Shown: positions 21,801 through 32,790, counted from the stretch's first letter. The stretch: DNA of 64,000 nt from Echeneis naucrates (GCF_900963305.1 NC_042519.1:2914001-2978000); one strand, 5' to 3'. Translations and numbers: made by a program. The notes: a model not told the origin generated them from the sequence alone.

Positions 21801-22088
21801 TATGTGACGCGAAGACAAATCTGTTTAGACTCTGTCTGTTTTTCAGTTCTGCCACAGCAGACATGTTCACGTAAATTAACCGTAAAATGCTAGAATTTTC
21901 AACATTGATTGGTTTAGCCCTCCCTCCGCTCGGCAGTGAATACAACTTTAACCTTTCCTGCAAACTTACACACACATTTGGACTCACCAAATAGAAAACA
22001 ACCCGTTCTTTCTGTGAGTGTAGCAAAGAAACTTCGCATGGCTCTTTTTATCTACCACAGCACAGACAGAGAGCCGGTCCGCATCCAT
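18824..22088 (-). CDS. paxx: PAXX, XRCC4-like non-homologous end-joining factor
   Basis: Seven coding exons on the minus strand: 21988-22088, 20487-20547, 20348-20397, 20069-20247, 19882-19932, 18974-19067 and 18824-18872. All have consensus GT/AG ends and join in frame to 194 residues, close to the human length. Exon 1 gives [15 protein letters not shown] then [15 protein letters not shown]; exon 2 continues LTDVAEVW, matching human LYVTDAAELW in the head domain. A helical stretch follows (exon 4). The tail has SLINPGTK, as in human ESLINPGFK, and ends [10 protein letters not shown], keeping the Val and Phe that mediate Ku binding in human GVDFDET. PAXX stabilises Ku at double-strand breaks in the nucleus (family knowledge). 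Met at 22088 was chosen by alignment; an upstream in-frame Met exists. Poly(A) signal: AATAAA at 18594-18599 (minus). abca2 is the neighbour, as in human. Confidence 0.93.
20586..20830 (+). mobile_element. Diverged tRNA-type SINE upstream of paxx exon 2 (in intron 1)
   Basis: It opens with AGTGGTTAGCACTGTAACTT and continues with GCATGTTCTCCCTGTGCGGG, TTTCTCCAGC and a CTGTAGG/TGGCTCCAACCC body, ending near CAGTATGGAGGATGGATG. It is the same SINE family as at 7134, more diverged, and sits just upstream of paxx exon 2. Confidence 0.65.
21637..21668. repeat. Perfect 13-bp hairpin, 6-nt loop (paxx intron 1)
   Basis: Arms TGTTGCTGTCTGT and ACAGACAGCAACA around CATCCA. Confidence 0.92.
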
Positions 22089-22930
22089 GCCGTCCAGACT
22101 CCACATCGACCTGCCGACAAATCCAGGAAGCACAACAAAGAACGGCCTTCTTCTTCGTGGGTGTCTATCGGCGTATGGTGAAGCGGATTGTAGGCGCATT
22201 ACTGCCGCCGATGGGACCGAATGCATTGTTGGTTAAAACAAAATAAAACAGACGACCTAAACCACTTTTATTTATGAATTGAGAACTGTCATAGTGTATC
22301 TTTTTTGCAGAATTCTCTGAGAGGCATGACGCTGAAAAATGGCTGTGTTTAGACGGGTTTAGGGTCAGGATGTGCCCATTTCCCACCTACCTTAAAATAA
22401 GTGTGAAACCTTTCTAACCTGTTCTTGGATGAGTGAGGATATTTTCATCCCTACTTTTCCTGCACACCATCTTCACTGCAACAGCATATCTCTGCTGCTG
22501 CTGTATAAATGATTTCTGTCAGCTCAGTGTACTGATTGATTGCTTTATTAATGGAGGTCTATTTGTTTAATTCTCTTAGTTTAGAGTTTAGTTTGCTCTG
22601 TTTTCCTCCCCAGAATTTGTCAAATTGTGTATGTAGCTTTAATTTCCTTTTCTGTGCAAAAAAAAAAAAAATCTTTTGTTTTATTTGTTTTATTTGTGAT
22701 ATCTCCTGTATCTATATTTCTTTGACTTCCTGTCCACTATCCAGTCAGGGCCAATGAGATTGCCAGTAGCTCTGATGAATAATACAAAGCACAACCTCTT
22801 CTTAATTATGCCATTATTTTGACACTGGTCTGTTAAGACAACACACTTTGCAGGAGCACCATTCCACAAAGGTATATATAAATATTCAAACAAGGATTCG
22901 GGGGGAAAAAGGAAACTGAAGTGAATATTT
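22089..22930. other. paxx upstream region and gap to the first C2 gene
   Basis: The first ~150 bp upstream of the paxx start is somewhat CpG-richer and probably holds its promoter and 5' UTR. The rest is AT-rich with a poly(A) run near 22660. No further gene is seen. Confidence 0.55.
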
Positions 22931-23094
22931 ACTGGGTTTATTAAATGAAGCATGTTAGCTCATTCTGTTAAATCTGAATATGGTTTAACAGCTCAAATAT
23001 CTGAATGTTGCAGGACTAATGCACTTGACTCTTGAAACCAACAAGACGTTGGAGTCAGGCTGTGATAAATGTAGGCTACATGCTTCATGCAAGC

Positions 23095-23493
23095 CTATTG
23101 ACCATTTCCATTCAGGGTGTAGGCGAAATGGAGGTTGCCACCTTCCTCCAGGAGGCAGTCATGTTGATGGGTTCCAATCTTGATCTGTGTCTTGCAGACA
23201 CCCAGCAGGTCATCAAAGACAAGATCCCTGTCATGAACTTCCAGTGTCAGTATTTCGTTCTCCTGGGCCTCAGAGTGGAAGAACACCTCATCCCACCAGG
23301 GGTTGGCATCGTTGTTACGGACAGCTGTCATCCCCAAACTAACTGAGCCAGAGAACACCTTGACGTAGCCATCTGTGATTCCCAGGATATCAGAAGGAAG
23401 ATTGCTGGCCCGCAGGTCAAATACCTTCAGCTGAGCTCCAATCCTGGTCAGACAGCACAGGACCAACAGGAAGAAGGGAAGACCAGATGCCAT
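23095..23493 (-). CDS. Secreted single-C2-domain protein, perforin-C2-like (copy A)
   Basis: One coding exon, 132 residues, start Met at 23493. Residues 1-20 form a signal peptide (MASGLPFFLLVLCC...GAQ). Residues 22-128 form one C2 domain: LKVFDLRASNLPSD, TDGYVKVF, NPWWDE, LEVHDRDLVFDDLLG. Acidic residues D35, D41, D88, D90 and D95 fall where C2 calcium loops 1 and 3 carry ligands. The sequence resembles the C-terminal C2 domain of fish perforins, which binds membranes in a Ca2+-dependent way, but no MACPF pore domain is encoded here. It is thus a free secreted C2 module of unknown role. The 5' UTR is split: exon 1 at about 24568-24592 (donor GTAAGATT), intron ~1.05 kb, acceptor CTCCAAAG just before the start. 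Poly(A) signal 22937-22942. About two thirds identical to copy B. Confidence 0.85.
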   Translation of the reverse strand: MASGLPFFLLVLCCLTRIGAQLKVFDLRASNLPSDILGITDGYVKVFSGSVSLGMTAVRNNDANPWWDEVFFHSEAQENEILTLEVHDRDLVFDDLLGVCKTQIKIGTHQHDCLLEEGGNLHFAYTLNGNGQ

Positions 23494-24567
23494 GGCTTCA
23501 CACGCTTTGGAGGAGTAACATGGATACATTAATTTGTGAGGGTCTCACCATTCACTGCTTTTGACTGCACTGCATCATGTGTATTCTTGAATGAGTGGCT
23601 GATAACATTCAGATTAACTTTGAAAAGTTATTATTCATGCATATTAACTCGTGATGTTTGCTTCCTTCTAGTCAAGACACTGTAATCCATTTCTTTGACT
23701 GCTGTGTTGATCACATTGAATGGTTTTTCCCTCTGTGACCAAAAAGTAATTGTGATTTGAAGATATTTTGAATTCAAGCAACCATTACTGCCAGATAAAA
23801 AAGAAATTTGAGGCAGGACAAATCTAGAAATCCTAGAAAATATATTATCAAATTTGGGTTAAAGTTAAATCTGAGAGTGAACTCTCAGAAATCAGCAAGA
23901 AGTTGTATCATTTTCAAAGGAGGTCAGTGTGAAAATTCCATCATCTCACAGCTGGCTTTATTTTGACTTTTATTCCAGTCACCCTGCTGTTATCTTTAGT
24001 TATACCAGGACACATATTAGCAGTATTTTTTTTTTTTCAGATTCACTGTCTTCTGGTTATGTTATTGAGCAGTGTTCTGAGGCAGTAAATTTTACGTGTT
24101 AATTGTAAGGTCAGAGAAACAAACAAGGATGAAATGCTTAAAAATTCACTTGCATTCACATTGATAATATTACTAATTGTGGATATAGTGTTTAATTTCA
24201 GTTCTGTTCTGAGTTCTGTAAGCCCAATCGAAGGGCTGAAAGAGGCAATTTCATATTTTTATTTATTCAAAACATATATGAAGAATTTAAAAGCAAGAAA
24301 ATTTCCCCCCAAAAATAAAAGCAGCATACGGAAGAAAGATAAACATAAAATAAGTATGCCAAAATATTTAGCAAATTTAATAAGTGGAGATGTCTTGAAA
24401 GATCCTTTGAACAAAGTTATAGAATAATCAGAGGCAGATAATATAAAGAACAAAGCATCTTAACAAACAGGCAGAGCAGAAATGAACTGTGGGCAGTGAT
24501 TAGTTTAATTCAATTAAAAGGGAAAACACAAACAGTAGCAAAATGGCCATCATGTGTGAAATCTTAC

Positions 24568-24625
24568 CTGTCTCAATGACTTGTCTCTTACCACACAGTC
24601 TGCTGTTCTGTATGTTTTTAAAGGC
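24568..24625 (-). promoter_or_regulatory. TATA-type promoter and 5' UTR exon of C2 gene A
   Basis: On the minus strand a TTTAAAAACAT box follows CTGCTGGCC, about 25-30 bp ahead of a short untranslated exon ending at a GTAAGATT donor at 24567. The block closely resembles that of copy B, including CCAGCAG next to the box and a CCCTCCCAT motif about 35 bp farther upstream (plus-strand reading). Confidence 0.6.
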
Positions 24626-25060
24626 CAGCAGGACTCATATTAGTTACATCACACCCTCCCATAGCACAATCTGTTCCTCTCTCAGCCTTACATAATTCGA
24701 CAGGATAAGAGTTTTTACTTTCAGGGGGCTTGTTTATCCTGTAGGTCACTAGTCAGTTAATGATGAGAAGACCTCAGCACCAGAACCATCTGGTGATTAT
24801 GCTCTTTTTTTTTTTAGTTTTGTTGTGGTTGTTGTTACGTATCTCACCCAACTATTTAGGTGTAATTCAGTTGTTTATTGGTGATTTTTTGCTTTTACCC
24901 TGTCAGACCATCGCGGCTATCAGTGGAAACTGGGACTTATATTTTACTTAATTCTTATCTTATGTTCTCCTTATGATTTAATAATTTTATAAACTGGCAT
25001 ACAGAACTCCATAAAACCCAGAAAAACATTTGTCAGCAGAGATATAGACTGTTCCCTCAC

Positions 25061-25091
25061 TATCTAATGGTACTAACAGTACCATTAGATA
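25061..25091. repeat. Perfect 14-bp hairpin, 3-nt loop
   Basis: Arms TATCTAATGGTACT and AGTACCATTAGATA around AAC, between the two C2 genes. Confidence 0.94.
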
Positions 25092-26255
25092 AACATTTTA
25101 TTTAAACGTATAACCACCTGGGCAGGATTATTAGGTAACCAAAATTGCATGGAGCTGTCTTTGCTTTCATCTGTTGATATGATCTGTGTCCTTGTCAATT
25201 TACTTGTTGGTCCTATGTTGATTTTTTTCAGCTGTTTTTACCGTGTTAGTGAGTGGAAAGCACATGTGTACTACCTACAGTTACACCCATCAACAGGTGG
25301 CTGTAACTTGCAAAGAATTAGGAGAAGATTGCAAGCTAGTTCATATGGAAGCAAAGAAAAAAACTTCACAAAATCAACTCTCCAAAATGTCAGATCATGG
25401 TTATGACTCTTTGTTACATTATATTGTGCATATAACGTCTTAAAACAACCTAAACTAATGTGAACAGATATGTTTAACCAATCCTGCCACTAGGAAAGAA
25501 GAAGAATTTTTAGATGATTGAGTCCTGGATGCATTCAAGGCCAATGGTTTTAAACCTGAATTATATCAGTTCGGCTAATGCCAGAAAAGAAAATGTTATT
25601 TTGGATGTCTCCTGCAGTTCCTGTGCGTATGTCTACCATTTCAAACTGAGCAAACCCCTCAACATATGTTATTTTCTATACAGACACTGATTCCTGCCGT
25701 GAACAGACCCTTTTGAAAGAATAGCAGGCTGTTTTTTTACCTGTTGAAATGTTTCCTCTGCATTTTAGACAGACTTGGGCTGAAAACAAGAAAGGTTTGA
25801 CAGTGGGATGTGAACTAATGAACAGTCTCAAAGGCAGAAAAAAAGCTGTAACTTACTCTCTGATTTCTGCGCATGTCTTAGAGGACGACAGCAGATAACA
25901 ATTATTTCCCCTCAATAGTATGCTAAATGTATACTTTAAATGTATTGTTTGGTTTTCTTGTTGTTTGGTTGTTGCAGCACATTTAACGTTTCATAGTTAA
26001 CTTTGAAAAGTGGAAAAATAGCCAATGACAAAGTGTTGAAGAGGAACCAGAACAATCTTTATTGAAAGTGAACCGAGTGTTAGTGAGTATTTTTCTGGTA
26101 TTAAACTAATTGATGAATATGGAACAGAGGCCTAAACCAGAGATTGTATCTTAGAAATTAGCCGTTGAGATAAATACATTCCTCAGAGCCAGTTTGAGGA
26201 ATGCAGGTTACATGTAAAGAGTAAAGGACAATTACATCTGTACATGTCTAATGTT

Positions 26256-26642
26256 TCAGCCAAGGGTGTAGGCATAATGGAGGGTGCCACCTTTCTCCAG
26301 GTAGCAGTCATGCTCATGGGTTCCCTTTTTGATTTGACGCTGGCAGACACCCAGCACGTCATCAAAGAGGAAATCACTGTCATACACCTCAAGCCTCAAT
26401 ACATCATTCTCCTGGGCCTTGAAGTTGGTGAACTCTTCTTCCCACCAGGGGTTGGCATTGTCTTTACGGACGGATGTTGTACCCAAAAAGGCTGAGCCAC
26501 AGAACACCTTAAGGTAGCCATCTGTGATTCCCAGGATGTCAGAGGGAAGACCGGTGGCCCGCAGGTTAAACACTCTCAGCTGGCACTGAACCACACTCAG
26601 ACTGCACAAGACCAGCAGGAGGAGAGGGAGACTGGAGGCCAT
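26256..26642 (-). CDS. Secreted single-C2-domain protein, perforin-C2-like (copy B)
   Basis: One coding exon, 128 residues, start Met at 26642. A signal peptide (MASSLPLLLLVLCSL...QCQ) is followed by one C2 domain: LRVFNLRATGLPSD, ITDGYLKVFCG, NPWWEEEF, LEVYDSDFLFDDVLG, ending HYAYTLG. The acidic loop residues of copy A (D35, D41, D88, D90, D95) are all kept. Over about 106 aligned mature residues I count roughly 35 differences from copy A, so the pair is a fairly old tandem duplicate under constraint. The 5' UTR is split: exon 1 at about 28541-28585, intron ~1.9 kb, acceptor CTCCACAG at the start exon. Poly(A) signal 26058-26063. Likely secreted, likely Ca2+/lipid binding; the biological role is not known to me. 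No pore-forming domain is present. Confidence 0.86.
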   Translation of the reverse strand: MASSLPLLLLVLCSLSVVQCQLRVFNLRATGLPSDILGITDGYLKVFCGSAFLGTTSVRKDNANPWWEEEFTNFKAQENDVLRLEVYDSDFLFDDVLGVCQRQIKKGTHEHDCYLEKGGTLHYAYTLG

Positions 26643-26657
26643 GACGTTACAGGACAC

Positions 26658-28540
26658 TGTGGAGGTGGAACAACAAATCCTTTGTTATGCTGCAGACAAT
26701 AGTTAGCACTCAGTTATCAGACCGATGCCTATTAAAATCGAGACTTATGAGTTCCCTCTTCCTGCTCTTCCATCAGTCAGAACAGCTGAGTGCCTGCTCA
26801 GTGTCTCACCAGAGAAACTGATGAAGCCACCTGACACTTTAATTTTTTACTGCCTTCCAGTGGTGGCTATGTGGAACTGAGGCATAATTAAATGTGTTTT
26901 AACACAGTGATAATATAAGTATATTCAAGAATGAGACTGGTGGTTTTGTTTCCTTTACAGTCTGAAAATGTCATGAAAATACCTAGACAGCTTTGAAATA
27001 ATTTGTATAGCATTATAATTTTCTAAAACAGCAGCTTACAGCTATTTTCATGTTAATCGACTGGTATCTCTTAATGTCAGCTATAGATCAATGCACCTGA
27101 TGGTCTGTATTTTAAACAGCTGGAAAGTGATATGGGATTTAGACAAAAGTTTGAAAGTGTGAAAACACTTTAATGAACGCATTAAGTATTTTTCACAATG
27201 ACCTCTGAAAGAAATATATATAGATGATTTATATAGAAATATACAGAGAATTTATATAGCTATAATGCACCACAATGGAGTCTGTCTTCTCTGCGGCAAC
27301 AGTGCAGAGTCCTGAGGGTAAGTGGTGTCATCAGGGTCTTCCCAGGAAACACAAACTTAAAGTCTGTATTGTTAGAAAGATATGGCCATCGAGTTACCTT
27401 TCAAATCACTTTGGGTGAAATTTATTGAATTGTGTTTAAAGGCCATTGCTGGAAATAGCTAATAGTGACTAAAGGTGTGTTGAACAGAGGTGCACTGACA
27501 CTGGAACCATGTTTAAACTGGAAAATAAAATATTTATAGACACTGCAAATAGGCCACTGACTTTATCTAATAACAGCTCTGCCCATGAAGATAACAAAGG
27601 CCCACACAGTTATCACCTTTCCACAACTTGTTGAGTTAAACATTTACAAGAATTGGCATCATCCTCTTTGAAGGCCAGTGTGAAAACGTTGCCCCAAAAC
27701 AGCTGAATTATTTTTTTCTGCTGATCCCTCATTCACATTATGTTGTAGAAATGTGAAACACTGAATCTTTCTATAATAATAAGATTAGCATTGAGGTTTT
27801 CAGCGTGTGGTAGATGCGTACTCACCTACAGAAACTAACAGTGAGACTTGAATAGTATTTTTAGGTGCATTTATTAAATGGATAGTATTTATGTTTTTGG
27901 TATATCATTTATTGTAGACTTATTCAGATTTTTGGAAGATATCAAATAACATGTCACTGTGTTTTTTTGAGCCTACTTGTTGAGGCTTTATTTATTTAAA
28001 CCTTTTGAAACTAATCTTTGGTCTCAGCTGCAGCAGAAATAAGTTGTTTGCAGCAGTTTTGTGGCTATGTTATAATGATAATGTAGATTTGTGGACAATT
28101 AGGATGCTACTTGCTCCATCATATTCAGTAGCTGTTTGGTAACTTAATAAATCATTGGAGTTTTTTTTTTTTTGCATCAAAGAACTGTGGCAGAAACGAA
28201 AAAACAATGAGCTGTAACTCTCTTGGAGCATAAAAAAGATGAAGTTGAAGACTAAAAAGGACAATAAATCTAAAATGGTTCATCACTTTGAGCAATCCCT
28301 TTATGATTGTCTCATTGTTTTCACATTTCATTGGATTTGGATATTTTAGAAAAATATATTATGGATGCTTTAAAAAGCAGAAAAATAATGCAGTTCCAAC
28401 TCACAGTAGAGGAATACTTGATTAATAAGAGATTGTCAGGATTTACAAATAAGGTCAGCTTGAAGAAATAGGAGTAAATGAAAAAACCCTCATAAAAACC
28501 CTCTCAAAAAACTACTCATATGGGAGTTTATGTGTCTTAC
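26658..28540 (-). other. 5' UTR intron of C2 gene B, nothing coding seen
   Basis: AT-rich intron between untranslated exon 1 and the coding exon. It contains a poly-T run near 28148-28163 and TATATAG-rich sequence near 27220-27260. Confidence 0.6.
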
Positions 28541-28640
28541 CTGTAGTCTTGATACCTTGCTTCTCACCTCCCCAGCCACAGGTCCATGTTTTAAAGACCA
28601 GCAGAAATGACATCAGGTTGATAGAAAACCCTCCCATCAA
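28541..28640 (-). promoter_or_regulatory. TATA-type promoter and 5' UTR exon of C2 gene B
   Basis: On the minus strand CTGCTGGTC runs into TTTAAAACAT, followed by an untranslated exon with a GTAAGACAC donor. It lines up with the copy A promoter over the box and its flanks, including the CCCTCCCAT motif on the plus strand farther upstream. Confidence 0.6.
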
Positions 28641-29860
28641 ACCTTTTACACTCTCACCGTTACACAACATGAGAGACCCAGCCTCAGTTAGTCACCAGCA
28701 AAACAAGAATCATACCTAATTGTTTGGATAGTTTCTCTGAGGCCGGGGAACTTGCAGAACCTGAAGCTGGTTAATCAAAGAACAAGCCTGAAGTCTTAGA
28801 CATAAAGATGGGTTTGGATTAGAACATCCAAGTCATTCTGATGTCAACAGGAGGGCTGTTCCAGCAATTCGAGCAACGGTTTTCTTCTCTGTGCTTCATG
28901 TAATGTCACTCACACACAGTGACTGTAGTCTGATTACCACAGAACAAACACTTCAAAAGCTCTGTTACGGTTTTCAGTGCATAAATAGCAAATTACATAG
29001 CAAGTGCATAATGTTCTTTTACAGGGACTGCCACTGTTCCCTCTGTTATAAGAGGAAGAACACAGGATGAAATGATGACAAACCATTTTAACATCTGCTT
29101 TGTATTTGCTGTCTCTATGCAGAATAAAACCTCAAAACACGCAAAAAAGGCATGGTCAAAAGAAAGACACCGAACTTGATGAGGTGGTCCTGAGATCGTA
29201 TGCAGCTCTTCCTGCGGCAGGACCGTCCTGTGAGGGGAGCCAAAGCTCAGGAGGGACAAAGGAGGAAGTACCTACACATCTACACACACTAACATGACAC
29301 ATACAAAGAAACATGGAGGTGTAACTGGCAGCCAGGGCTGAAAAAGCTCCACATAGATCAGATTTGTAATGGACAGTGCAGCGTTTAGTGTGGACACACC
29401 TGCAGAGACTTTGGGTTTACCATCAGTCCATCAGGGTGGTTTTACATTTTACTTTATCTCTCTTCTGTTTTGAACTTTTTGAACAAAAAAATAAATAAAT
29501 AAAATAATATTAATGTTATGAATATATTTTTTCAAGAAATTGACATGTAATTAATATTTGCATGACATGAACATGAATTTGATGTATCACTCAGTATAAG
29601 ATCGCCAGGTCTTTTATTTCGAAGTTTCATAAACCGGAACTATTCGTTTCCTGTTGCTTGGCTTATGTGAACTAATGACCGGAGTCTGAAGCTGAATTTT
29701 CTTCATCTGACGATTTGGATGAGATTAAATGTCCAACAGTTTGGACTGTTCGGACTCTGACGGGGAAATACACGAAAACACCTGAAGTGTGTGGACTATT
29801 AACCTTAGCTCCGTGGTGCTCAGTGAGTTAGCTGTCCGGTTAGCCCGTTTAACTCCGACC
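28641..29860. other. Head-to-head gap between C2 gene B and fam151b
   Basis: The C2 genes run left and fam151b runs right, so this gap may hold promoters for both. The last ~250 bp before the fam151b ATG is less AT-rich and probably its promoter and 5' UTR. A short AAATA tract lies near 29490. No other gene is seen. Confidence 0.55.
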
Positions 29861-32562
29861 ATGTCCGACCAGACTCTGGACTATTTCCTGTCTCTGATGC
29901 GGATCAGCCGGAGAGACGCTGCCGAGGTCACGTGGGCTCACGCGGTGAACAGTAGGAGGAAGCTAGAGGACACTCTGACAGGTAAAGCCTCAAACCCCTG
30001 TCCCTGTCCCTGTCCCTGGGACAAAGACTCCCACTGCTGTCCCTGTCCCCGTCCCCGGACCAAACACTCACACCGCTGTCCCCGTCCCCGGACCAAAGAC
30101 TCACACTGCTATCCCCGTCCCCGGGACAAAGACTCACACCGCTGTCCCTGTCCCCGTCCCTGTCCCCGTCCCTGTCCCCGTCCCTCTCCCTGTCCCCGGG
30201 AAAAAAAACTCACACTGCTGTCCCTGTCCCTGGGACAAAGACTCACACTGCTGTCCCTGTCTCTGGGACAAAGACTCACACTGCTGTCCCTGTCCCCGTC
30301 CCTGTCCCCGGGACAAAAGACTCACACCGCTGTCCCTGTCCCCGGGACAAAAGCCTCACACCGCTGTCCCCGTCCCTGGGACAAAAGACTCACACCGCTG
30401 TCCCCGTCCCCGGGACAAAAGACTCACACCGCTGTCCCCGTCCCCGGGACAAAGACTCACACCGCTGTCCCCGTCCCCGGGACAAAAGCCTCACACCGCT
30501 GTCCCCGTCCCCGGGACAAAGACTCACACCGCTGTCCCTGTCCCTGGGACAATGACTCACACCGCTGTCCCTGTCCCCGGGACAAAGACTCACACCGCTG
30601 TCCCCGTCCCTGGGACAAAGTCTCACACCACTGTCCCTGTCCCTGGGACAAAGAGCAGAGACACATTCCAAATGTTTTTTTTTTTTTTTCAGACTTTCAC
30701 ATAAATCCTTTTACTTCCCTTTTCCTTCTTGCTCCATTGCCATTTAATCTGCGTATTCTGTGGCCACTATTTCAAAAGCTCTTCATTGTCGTATCGATGG
30801 TGACATCTTCACTGACCCTACTTACCAACAAAGTTGACCCTTAGGGCCCACGCACATGATGGAGGCCGACATTATCATGAGAGGTTGTGACCCCAAAGAG
30901 CCAATCATGGCACATCCCCCTGACACGGACAGTGACATCACACTGAAGGAGTGGCTGGAGGAAGTGAAGGCTCATGACAAGGGAATAAAGCTGGACTTTA
31001 AGAGGTGAGAGCTGTGCCGCTGAGTGACATTGCTGCTGAGTGATGACGGCAACGTCCTTTACTAGTTTCCTCCCTGTGCAGCCTGGAGGCAGTGTCTCCA
31101 TCTCTGGCTGTGCTGGAGGGCGTGCTGACTGACCTGAGTCGTCCTGTGTGGATCAATGCAGACATTTTATCTGGTCCTGGTGGACAGGCCAGACCTCTGG
31201 AGCCCCAGGCCTTTCTCTCTGCCGCGACAATTCTCCCACCTCGCACTGTGCTCTCACTTGGCTGGACCACAGGATGGACTGCTGGGACAGATAACCCAGG
31301 TGAAGAGCAGATCATCTAGAAATATATCTTGTAGTCACTAACTGAAGAAGGCTGTTTAGTCCACCTAAGTTCCTTTCTATTCATGTTTGAAGGAATGTCA
31401 CAGTGCTATGTCATCTTTCGTAGTGATGTGTTTTCACAAGTTTTGAACAACAGTAAAACTATGGAGCAGAGGAAGCTCATGGTTAGGTCTACCTTCTGGG
31501 ATTTGTTGGCAACAGTCAATAGAAAACAACTTACAACCGCCTATGTCCTTTAAACCAGCTCCTGACAGAAACTTGGAATAGATGACAACTGCACATTGAT
31601 GTATTTGATCTGAATCTTTCCAGGTTACGACTGGGAGATGGTCCATGGGATGGAAGAGATATGTAGAACCGTCAAAAATCCTGTCACTTTCCCAGTTCGT
31701 GCTGCTCTCCTGGCCCAGTCGTTCCCCCAGCTCAGATGGCTGCTGCAGCAGTCAGACAGGTCATTATCAGCACAGTGAGACCGGCCAGTCACATCAGCCT
31801 TCACTTCATCCCTGTGTAGTTCCACTGCTGGACTACTGCACACAGCTCCCATCATAACAGTGGACTGAAGCAAAACTTTGGTTTCTTACAGCTTGATGTA
31901 TTTTCTCTAAATCTGGTTGTTGTGTGCTATTAGAAGCTTGGTTTGTGGAGGCAGAGTATAACAGATGAAGTTGTTTTTACTGGCTGACTGACAATTTGCA
32001 CACAGTCAGTTGTTTCATATGATGGGCAGTCTTTTAGAAATATACGAGCATCTGGAATCCTCATATTTCATCAGATAAAGTGTAGATTTTGTCATCAGAA
32101 CGTAAATGTTTTTTACGGGAAGAGAGTCATTTTCATCTAAAAATAGGGAATGCATCACAGGAAAGCTGAATACTTGTGCTGAGTACAAGTTTGACGAGGG
32201 GCAGACCCTTTGTGTCTCAGCCATCCTGTGTGGTGCCATTTGTAGTGGTGCACTTCTGGACTGCTGGGAAGTCTGACTGTAAGCCATAGGCAAGAAATAT
32301 AGAGTGAAGAAACACATCAGCTAGGCACACACTTCTGGAAGTGATTGTCTTTAATGGCTTCTTGATTGAAAAAGGATTTCTTGCACCAGTACTTGTTTGT
32401 GTGCTTGAGTTGTTGATCTTATTTATTCCTTCCCCTGTTGCTCACAGGTACACTCTAACTGTCTGGACCGGCCAGAATGACAGTTACACTCTGCAGGACT
32501 TTCTACCCTACAAACAAGAGATCGACAGCAGTAAGATCTACTATGATCTGTCTGATTGTTAA
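29861..32562 (+). CDS. fam151b: FAM151B
   Basis: Five exons on the plus strand, 29861-29981, 30845-31004, 31082-31299, 31624-31759 and 32448-32562, join in frame with GT/AG ends to 249 residues. Landmarks of the family (DUF2181) appear in order: MEADI, IMAHPPDTDSD, LKEWLEEV, GIKLDFKSLEAV, RPVWINADIL, SLGWTTGW, NPVTFPVRAAL, YTLTVWTGQND and a terminal KIYYDLSDC. FAM151 proteins are thought to adopt a phosphodiesterase-like TIM barrel, and loss of Fam151b in mouse causes photoreceptor degeneration (family knowledge); its reaction is not established. The C-terminus stops shortly after the YYDL motif, earlier than the human protein, which continues about 15 residues. Poly(A) signal AATAAA at 32840-32845. 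Beside dhfr, as in human. Confidence 0.94.
29998..30655 (+). repeat. 33-34 bp minisatellite in fam151b intron 1
   Basis: At least 18 recognisable copies of a unit reading GGGACAAAGACTCACACCGC then TGTCCCCGTCCC, some with an extra A (34 bp), plus runs of the sub-unit CCCTGT/CCCCGT. It begins about 16 bp past the exon 1 donor. The minus strand is rich in GGG/GGGG runs. The 351-residue plus-strand frame and several minus-strand frames across it are repeat translations. Confidence 0.95.
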
Positions 32563-32679
32563 AAGGCAGAGCTCAGTATGATGCTGAGCAAACACACACT
32601 TCAGTTACTGATAGGACACTGGTGCCGACTAGTGAAGAAAGGAGAGGAGATGCTTTGTAAAATAAGGTACATTAGAAAT

Positions 32680-32790
32680 GTTCTCCTCTGGGACAGTAGC
32701 TCACCTGGTAGAGTGTGCACCATGAAGCCTCGGCTGAGACTGGAGCGTACTGGGTTTGAGTGCAGCCCACGACCCACTGTTCAGAATGTT
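32680..32790 (+). mobile_element. tRNA-like SINE head fragment
   Basis: GACAGTAGCTCACCTGGTAG is followed by AGTGTGCACCATGAAGCC and a B-box-like GGGTTTGAGTGCAGCCCACG. This is the head of a common fish tRNA-derived SINE. Too diverged to be a tRNA gene. It lies in the 3' UTR of fam151b if the AATAAA at 32840 is used. Confidence 0.65.

Larger units (their letters stand above)
23505..26050. other. C2 gene A intron and gap between the C2 genes
   Basis: AT-rich DNA with poly-T/A runs (around 24028) and a 14-bp hairpin at 25061-25091. Apart from the 5' UTR exon and promoter of copy A at 24.57-24.63 kb, I see no coding or repeat feature. Confidence 0.6.

Noticed and set aside
23095-26642. Perforin genes
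   Set aside because: Only the C2 domain is encoded and each coding exon has its own signal peptide and stop; no MACPF domain is present nearby.
29789-30844. 351-residue open frame on the plus strand
   Set aside because: It is fam151b exon 1 in one frame running through the intron 1 minisatellite; the Cys/Pro/Arg-rich stretch is the repeat unit translated, and a GT donor at 29982 ends the true exon.
32690-32775. Second tRNA-like sequence
   Set aside because: Diverged boxes and no cloverleaf; a SINE fragment in the fam151b 3' UTR.
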